Shown: in pieces, positions 56,662 to 64,000 of the stretch
Layout of the letters: every line of letters starts with the position of its first letter
Position numbering within the stretch: the first letter of the stretch is position 1
DNA from: Glandiceps talaboti
Lineage: Eukaryota; Hemichordata; Enteropneusta; Spengelidae
Length of the DNA stretch: 64,000 nt
Assembly: GCF_964340395.1 (NCBI RefSeq)
Contig: NC_135549.1
Span: 32,884,832 to 32,948,831 of the forward strand
Direction: 5' to 3'
Position numbers and translations under genes: made by a program
The notes under the pieces: generated by a model
The model's input: the letters and a program-made list of their open reading frames with translations, nothing else
The model's database searches: none
Told to the model about the DNA's origin: nothing

Positions 56662-57895
56662 GACTGTACTGTGTTGACTTACTGTGCTGTGTTGACTGTG
56701 TTGTGTTGTGTTGTGTTGTGTTGTGTTGTGTTGTGTTGACTGTACTGTGCTGTGTTGACTGTGCTGTGTCGACTGTACTGTACTGTGTTGACTGTACTGT
56801 GCTATGTTGACTGTACTGTGTTGACTGTACTGTACTGTACTGTGTTGACTGTACTGTGTTGACTGTACTGTGCTATGTTGACTGTACTGTGTTGACTGTA
56901 CTGTGCTGTGTTGACTGTACTGTGCTGTGTTGGCTGTACTGTGTTGACTGTATTGTGTTGACTGTACTGTGTTGACTACTGTACTGTGTTGACTGTACTG
57001 TGCTGTGTTGATTGTACACACTGTGTTGACTGTACTGTGTTGACTGTACTGTGTTGTGTTGACTGTACTGTGTTGACTGTACTGTGTTGTGTTGACTGTA
57101 CTGTGTTGACTGTACTGTGCTGTGTTGACTGTACTTTGTTGACTGTACTGTGCTGTGTTGACTGTGCTGTGTTAACTGTACTGTAATGTCTTGACTGTAC
57201 TGTGTTGTGTTGACTATACTGTAATGTCTTGACTGTACTGTGTTGTGTTGACTATACTGTAATGTCTTGACTGTACTGTGTTGTGTTGACTGTACTGTGC
57301 TGTGTTAACTGTACTGTAATGTCTTGACTGCTGTGTTGACTGTACTGTACTGTGTTGTGTTGTGTTGTGTTGTGTTGTGTTGTGTTGTGTTGTGTTGTGT
57401 TGTGTTGTGTTGAGTGTACTGTACTGTGTTGACTGTACTCTGTTGATTGTACACACTGTGTTGACTGTATTGTGTTGACTGTGCTGTACTGTGTTGACTG
57501 TACTGTGTTGACTGTGCTGTACTGTGTTGACTGTACTGTACTGTGTTGGCTGTGCTGTGTTGACTGTACACACTGTGTTGACTGTACTGTGTTGACTGTA
57601 CACACTGTGTTGACTGTACACACTGTGTTGTCTGTACTGTGTTGACCGTGCTGTGCTGTCTGTACTGTGTTGACTGTGCTGTGCTGTCTGTACTGTGTTG
57701 ACTGTGCTGTATTGACTGTACTGTGCTGTGTTGTCTGTACTGTGTTGACTGTACTGTACTGTGTTGACTGTACTGTACTGTGTTGACTGTACTGTGTTGA
57801 GTGTACTGTGCTGTGTTGACTGTACCGTACTGCGTTGACTGTATTGTACTGTGTTGAGTGTACTGTGCTGTGTTGTCTGTACTGTGCTGCTGTGT
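56662..57895. repeat. Satellite array L, mixed TGTACTG / TTGACTG units
   Basis: Irregular tandem array of TTGACTGTACTGTG with short CTGTGTTG insertions and two (GTTGT)n stretches (56,699-56,738; 57,351-57,412). Variants such as TGTACACACTGTG cluster at 57,010 and 57,440-57,630. Minus-strand frames rich in Gln, Ser, Thr and Asn are by-products. Confidence 0.95.
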
Positions 57896-59728
57896 CCATC
57901 CACGATGAACCTGTGTTTGGCATTATGCAGTTAATTTCCAGGTAGACACAACAATGGCAGCAAAATTTGGCATTATTTATAGTGTTGCGTCGCTTTACGT
58001 CGCTTTACGTTGTATCAAAATGAAAACAATCGACTCTCAATACCATGGAAAGCAAACATACAATCGGACTATGCACTGTTTTCAAAAAAATACTGTCATA
58101 CTGAAGATATTTTATGACGCAAACGTGCCTTCTTTATAATAGGAAAACACCGATTTCAAAGTATTTCATATGTTTTCACTTTGATCATGGTTACACCCAT
58201 GAGGAACTTGGATAAATTGATCAGGAAGCGGTAACATTTTAATACTGGCTTTCTATATGGGCTACTTTTCCCTCAGTGACAGGATGTTGCAGTGATGTCA
58301 CAATTTCTCAAAGTGAACACTGGCGGGCACCCTATTTAATGGCAAAATGGCGACAAACACAATCTTGTTATATCGGCAGCTAAACCGATTTTTAAGCTAA
58401 ACCAAAGATAATTGGGTTCCAAAAGTGGTTTAAATCACTAGTCACACATTTATTTTATCAATAGAAATTGCAATGTCATTTGATTGGACCTTTCCTTTAA
58501 AAGATTTAATTTACAAAGACGGCAACTCGTTACAGACATGATTGCCATTAGTGAGTATGATAATAGTAACCAAACGTTTACAATGTCATAACTATATGTA
58601 TGTAAGGGAAAGTATACTTTCACAATTACAATGACTTACGGTAATAGGAGTCCAGTAATATAATTGGCAATAATAACATTAAAACGTGCGTGTAGTGGAT
58701 GATAGTAAAAGTCTTCATGCACAGTACATGTACATCAGAGTGCATTGTTGTCATTTTATATTATGGTTTGTCATATAGACTCATTAACAGGTGCGTTATT
58801 TTTATTCCATATCTTGGATGTTAAAATTAATTAATCATAAAATATATCCTAGGTAACAACAGTGAAAATCATAAGGACTGCTGTAATCAGATATGCACAA
58901 ACAATGTATTCATGATACTATTTTGTCATTCTTGTAACACAGTTTCATCTCTACACCACGTTAAAAGTCATGCATAGAATCCCACAAACGGTATTTGCCA
59001 AACCTGTCGACATTACGTAACTGTACAGTAGTGTAAATAATGGCCAATACCAACCAACGTGTTTTGGATAAAACTTTAGACAATACATAACTATCTACTG
59101 CGTTGCTTGCATCGTAAGAAAAATGCTGGAAAACTGTTGAAGTCAGACAATCAGTTAAATCACAATATGCTTTCAGACTAAATATTACAATTATATGAAT
59201 TTACAAAAACGTTGTTTCATCGATATATTAATAATAGTGTAACATACCTTTACAACGTCTAAATAATTGCATACAGTTCATATAACAATTATTACTGTGA
59301 TGAAACTCGGTAATGACCTTGATGGCAAGTCACGCTGGAAGCAGTGGTGGCAATCCAATGTATGCAGCTACTAGTAGTCAATTGGCTTTATATTCTAACT
59401 GTTATACATGTATTAATGAGGAAATTTGCCTTGTATATCTTAAATAACTGGAATTACTCGAAGTATTCAATTTGTGCATGTGTGTAAATTAACTTGAAGA
59501 CCTGGACAATTAATGTATTTAATTACAGTTAGAAAATAGCGTGCCATAAATACGAAATTGTACACTGGAGCAGGTAGGTTAAATGTCATTACCAGATATT
59601 GACAATGTAAATTCATCTAGTAATATACAGTTTAGGAATAAATTACTGAACAAACCACGTGACTAGACACGTATCATACTCTTAAAAAAATATATTTGAA
59701 CATTTTATTTTAGTTATTCGGTTTCTAA
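57896..59728. other. No recognised gene
   Basis: A short frame with ATGGCAGCAAAATTTGG (57,954) has no domain. The block 58,260-58,500 (GTGATGTCACAATTTC, AAATGGCGACAAACAC) has the look of a dispersed repeat, but no second copy is present to confirm it. Confidence 0.45.
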
Positions 59729-59837
59729 TTCAGTGAGTGAGTGAGTGAGTGAGTGAGTGAGTGAGTGAGTGGGTGGATGGATGGATGGATGGATTGATGG
59801 GTGGGTGGATGGGTTGGTGGGTGAGTGACTGAGTGAG

Positions 59838-59875
<38 letters not shown>

Positions 59876-59880
59876 TCTTC
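59729..59880. repeat. Compound microsatellite (GTGA)n (TGGA)n (TTG)n
   Basis: AGTGAGTGAG, then GGATGGATGG, then TTGTTGTTG. The sequence to its right, read on the minus strand, is AATTCTTCTCGTATTTGAAG then AATAAACAACAACAAC. The (CAA)n may therefore be the 3' tail of a minus-strand retroposon whose body lies beyond 59,880. Confidence 0.8.
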
Positions 59881-62045
59881 AAATACGAGAAGAATTACAT
59901 CAACACAAATCAAAGAAGAAAAAAATATGTAAATAAACGTTTACAAAGTTAAAGTTAAAGGTCAGATGTTCAAATAAAATAAGTTATATGAATTATATTA
60001 CACTAGTGTTATGGTTATAGTCGAAGCTGCCCATGGAAAAATATATGTTTGGACAGTAGTACGGTATATGACTGATGGAAATGACATTCGCTCACAAATC
60101 CATAATTTAGTGAACAATAGTTTAAAACACACACTGAACAACCACTGTGTCAATTACAACCACTGTGTCTCTCTTTAGGTAATACATTGACAAGGTGGTG
60201 ATAGATCATGACCATTGCATCTGACTTGTAATTCCCTAGACGAGTGTCACTAATCGGAATCAACGATGCTAGTAAAGCTTCTTAGCCCTTGGGAAACGTT
60301 CCAGATTGTCGTGGCAAAATGCACTCATAAATCGTCATGGTAACCTAGACCAGGAAACAGATTACCGATAATCAAAACGCATTACTGAGTTTATGAGAAA
60401 AAACAGTTTAGTTATAGTCCTTAGTGGGATGATTGTACTAGCTGATGATAATTTTAACACGTAGTAGCTGCACAGATAATTTCAATACGTGATATAAATT
60501 TCATTAACAAGTCTAAGAAGGTTAGCGGAATGGTTTGGATCCGTCCGTCCGCCAGCATCTATTTCTAAGTCACGGCAATGTTAATTTCGGACGTTCGTCA
60601 AACGTTGTACAACCTTAACGTACAGAAGTCGACACACACACGCACTTCACTTTATTTCCATATTTTCCGAATACTTTTCGTATCCACCCCAACTCGAATT
60701 TTTCATAGCCAATATCAACACTACAATATATCAAGGTGACGTTTCATTTGAATAATTATGCTAGCACATAACAGCACATCATTACGCGTGAGTCTGCTTG
60801 ACTATATGTAGTGTATATTGTGAACCACAAAATTCGTGCAACATGAAAATTACAACTTTACTACAGATAAATCTGAATAATTATCAAATACATATTCTTG
60901 TAGTAAGGGTTATTTAATCCTGTTATTTAATACCAAAGATATTACTACTTTTTAATCGATTTGCATTGTTTACAAAATTTTTGAGAGATAGTACTAAAAT
61001 ATTAAATGTGTTCTTTGTGTTTATCTACTCCTACTATTTGTGTATATAAACTTCAATGCACGCCACGACACAGAATTCTGCTCTGAAACATAGCCTTTAA
61101 GGCATAATTTATGAGGTTATTTCCTTATTAAAGTATGCCACTATTTCTAGAGTTGGAAATGACATCAGAAATTGGGGTTTATAGGAACATTCCGCAAAAC
61201 ATTGTAACCATTTGTGAACAATATGGCCTAATATATGTAAATGATTGTAGAGATGTCGAAACCTCATATGCCCTAGCTAGCAAGTATCTTGTCTCGGGGG
61301 CAGATAAGCCGTTTTCGATTGGTACTAACCAATTCAATCTGATCACATGAGTCGACGCATAGAATTCTAATGACCACTAGTGAATTACACATAGTGACAT
61401 AATGACCACTAGTGAATTACATAGTGACATAATGTGGTGCAATTCACAATGATATTATCCCCATCCCCGTCCCTCCATCCACCTACCATCCCATCCCATC
61501 CCTCCATCCATCCACCTACCATCCCATCCCATCCCTTCATTTGAATCAAACAGGTTTGTTTTTGAAAAACAATATATTGAAACATTCATGATATGTTTCG
61601 ATTAGTAATAGCAGATACTGCCACAAGTAATGAGAGGGAACACTTGAGTGTTATACAATAATTCAACACTTTATAAGTTAGTTGGTTAAATGTAACGAAC
61701 TATTTAAATACAGTGTAACCCAGATGTGAAGCATGCCAGTAATTTACGAGTCTAATTTACACTATAATAGTCAAACGAAAAACGGAGCTTCACAATTTAT
61801 CGAAGGTTGGTGAGTTTGACATCTGGTATGATTGATGAGTGGCAAAAAGTTGTACATATTTAATTCTTACTTTTGTCACGTGCATTTTAAATTTTGAAGA
61901 TAAAGTTCATTTGATAAAAACCATTTTGTTTCAGATGCATTGAAAAAACGTTATTTTACAGGACAAATGTTTGACGTGTTAAGATGACATACGTGTAACA
62001 TTTAACATAAATAAACGCTTAGAATTAAAATAACTATCGCATAAA
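59881..62045. other. No supported gene
   Basis: AT-rich sequence. A 32 bp unit with AATGACCACTAGTGAATTAC is repeated at 61,369 and 61,401, and CCATCC-rich simple sequence spans 61,460-61,530. A 71-codon plus frame (61,135-61,350) follows a TATATAAAC motif by about 90 bp, but its product is unrecognisable, so I do not call it a gene. Confidence 0.45.
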
Positions 62046-64000
62046 ATTACAGTCTGGTAAGAAAAAGCAACCAAATTACAGTCTGGTAAGTAAAAGTAAC
62101 CAAATTACAGTCTGGTAAGTAAAAGTAACCAAATTACAGTCTGGTAAGTAAAAGTCACCAAATTACAGTCTGGTAAGTAAAAGTCACCAAAATACAATCT
62201 GGTAAGTAAAAGTAACCAAATTACAGTCTAGTAAGTAAAAGTCACCAAAATACAGTCTGGTAAGTAAAAGTCACCAAATTACAGTCTGGTAAGTAAAAGT
62301 CACCAAATTACAGTCTGGTAAGCAAAGTTCATCACATTACAGTCTGGTTAGTAAAAATCACCAAAATACAGTCTGGTAAGTAAAAGTCACCAACATACAG
62401 TCTAGTAAGTAAAAGTCACCAAATTACAGTCTGGTAAGTAAAAATCACCAAAATACAGTCTGGTAAGTAAAAATCACCAAAATACAGTCTGGTAAGTAAA
62501 AGTCACCAACATACAGTCTAGTAAGTAAACGTCACCAAATTACAGTCTAGTAAGCAAAAGTCACCCAATTACAGTCTGGTAAGTAAAAGTCACCATAATA
62601 CAGTCTAGTTAGTAAAATTCACCAAATTACAGTCGAGTAAGTAAAAGTCATCACATTACATTCTAGTTAGTAAAGTCACCAAATTACAGTCTGGTAAGTA
62701 AAAGTCACCAAAATACAGTCTGGTATGAAAAAGTAACCAAATTACAGTCTAGTAAGTAAAAGTCACCAAATTACAGTCTGGTAAGTAAAAGTCACCAAAT
62801 TACAGTCTGGTAAGTAAAAGTCACCAAATTACAGTCTGGTAAGCAAAGTTCATCACATTACAGTCTGGTAAGTAAAAGTCACCAACATACAGTCTAGTAA
62901 GTAAAAGTAACCAAATTACAGTCTAGTAAGTAAAAGTCACCAAATTACAGTCTGGTAAGTAAAAATCACCAAAATACAGTCTGGTAAGTAAAAATCACCA
63001 AAATACAGTCTGGTAAGTAAAAGTCTCCAACATACAGTCTAGTAAGTAAACGTCACCAAATTACAGTCTATTAAGCAAAAGTCACCCAATTACAGTCTAG
63101 TTAGTAAAAGTCACCAAATTACAGTCTAGTTAGTAAAATTCACCAAATTACAGTCGAGTAAGTAAAAGTCATCACATTACATTCTAGTTAGTAAGGTCAC
63201 CAAATTACAGTCTGGTAAGTAAACGTCACCAAATTACAGTCTGGTAAGTAAAAGTCACCAAATTACAGTCTAGTTAGTAAAAGTCACCAAATTACAGTCT
63301 GGTAAGTAAACGTCACCAATTACAGTCGAGGAAGTAAAAGTAACCAAATTACAGTCTAGTGAGTAAAAGTAACCAAATTACAGTAAAGTTAGTAAAAGTC
63401 ACCAATTACAGTCTGGTAAGTAAAAGTAACCAAATTACAGTCTGGTAAGTAAAACTAACCAAATTACAGTCAAGTTAGTAAAAGTAACCAAATTACAGTC
63501 TGGTAAGTAAAAGTCACCAAATTACAGTCTGGTAAGTAAAAGTCGCCCAATTACAGTCTAGTAAGTAAAAGTCAAAAAAATAAAGTCTAGTTAGTAAAAT
63601 TCACCAAATTACAGTCTCGTTAGTAAAAGTCACCAAAATACAGTCTGGTAAGCAAAAGTCACCCAATTACAGTCTAGTAAGTAAAAGTCACCAAAATACA
63701 GTCTAGTTAGTCACCAAAATACGGTCTGGTAAGTAAAAGTCACCAAATTACAGTCGAGTAAGTAAAAGTCACCAAAATACAGTCTGGTAAGTAAAAGTCA
63801 CCAAATTACAGTAGAGTAAGTAAAAGTCACCAATTACAGTTTAATTAGTAAAAGTCACCAAAATACAGTCTAGTTAGTAAAAGTCACCAAAATACAGTCT
63901 AGTAAGCAAAAGTCACCCAATTACAGTCGAGTAAGTAAAAGTCATCACATTACATTCTAGTTAGTAAGGTCACCAAATTACAGTCTGGTAAGTAAACGTC
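62046..64000 (+). repeat. Satellite array M, 29 bp monomer, to the window end
   Basis: About 67 copies of ACAGTCTGGTAAGTAAAAG followed by TCACCAAATT. In plus orientation almost every monomer contains GGTAAGT or AGTAAGT (splice-donor consensus) and ATTACAG (acceptor consensus) 3-4 bp before it. Larger duplicated blocks are visible: the run with CAAAGTTCATCACATTACAG recurs at about 62,321 and 62,843. The array continues beyond the window. Confidence 0.96.

Noticed and set aside
56614-57923. Gln/Ser/Thr-rich minus frames up to 229 codons, prion-like in composition
   Set aside because: Several frames are open at once across the TGTACTG/TTGACTG array, and none shows coding bias or unique sequence.
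61135-61350. 71-codon frame downstream of TATATAAAC
   Set aside because: The product is unrecognised and there is no splice or poly-A context. A frame of this length is expected by chance here.

Overview
This is animal nuclear DNA, AT-rich and packed with repeats. The one well-supported gene has nine short exons with GT-AG introns. The transposon remains (jockey-type LINEs, a Penelope-like GIY-YIG fragment, a possible L1/Tx1-type ORF1 scrap) and the arrays of 16 to 75 bp monomers fit an invertebrate, probably marine. I cannot name the species or phylum. Nothing points to a prokaryote or a virus.

The gene is on the minus strand, 33,424 down to 22,550. It encodes a 678-residue TRPC-family cation channel. 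All nine exons join in frame, and an AATAAA lies about 107 bp after the stop. The product has N-terminal ankyrin sequence, the TRPC linker, six transmembrane segments with a pore helix, and the EWKFVRT TRP box. It departs from ordinary TRPC channels in four ways: a shortened ankyrin domain with no zinc-site cysteines, LLF in place of the pore LFW motif, a long outer-pore loop with two glycosylation sequons, and a short C-terminal tail.

Layout: 1-3,808 is a 39/42 bp satellite fused directly to a 16/19 bp satellite (to 4,635). Next come a Penelope-like endonuclease fragment (about 4,790-5,144), a 30 bp minisatellite (5,699-6,148) and a 5'-truncated LINE with an intact reverse transcriptase domain (6,721-9,125). 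From 9,857 to 22,500 there is an AT-rich array, a family of G/C-run repeats, repeats with hairpin ends and a 34/36 bp satellite with an internal inversion (18,325-20,957). The TRPC gene fills 22,550-33,424; its introns hold a 24 bp satellite, LINE remains, a 76 bp-arm palindrome and further minisatellites. From 33,928 to 47,334 is a 13.4 kb array of about 372 copies of a 36 bp monomer, with a higher-order period of 2,124 bp (59 monomers). A LINE C-terminal fragment abuts its far end. The rest (47.7-64 kb) has no gene I can support. It holds LINE fragments, microsatellites, a TGTACTG/TTGACTG array (56,662-57,895) and a 29 bp satellite running off the end (62,046-64,000).

By summing the array spans, about 28 kb (44%) of the window is tandem repeat. 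The long open frames in the arrays follow from monomers whose length is divisible by three and are not called as genes. I found no clearly new biochemical system. The strongest leads are the divergent TRPC channel, the nested architecture of the 13.4 kb array, the near-perfect intronic palindrome, and a terminal satellite whose every monomer carries splice-donor and splice-acceptor consensus.
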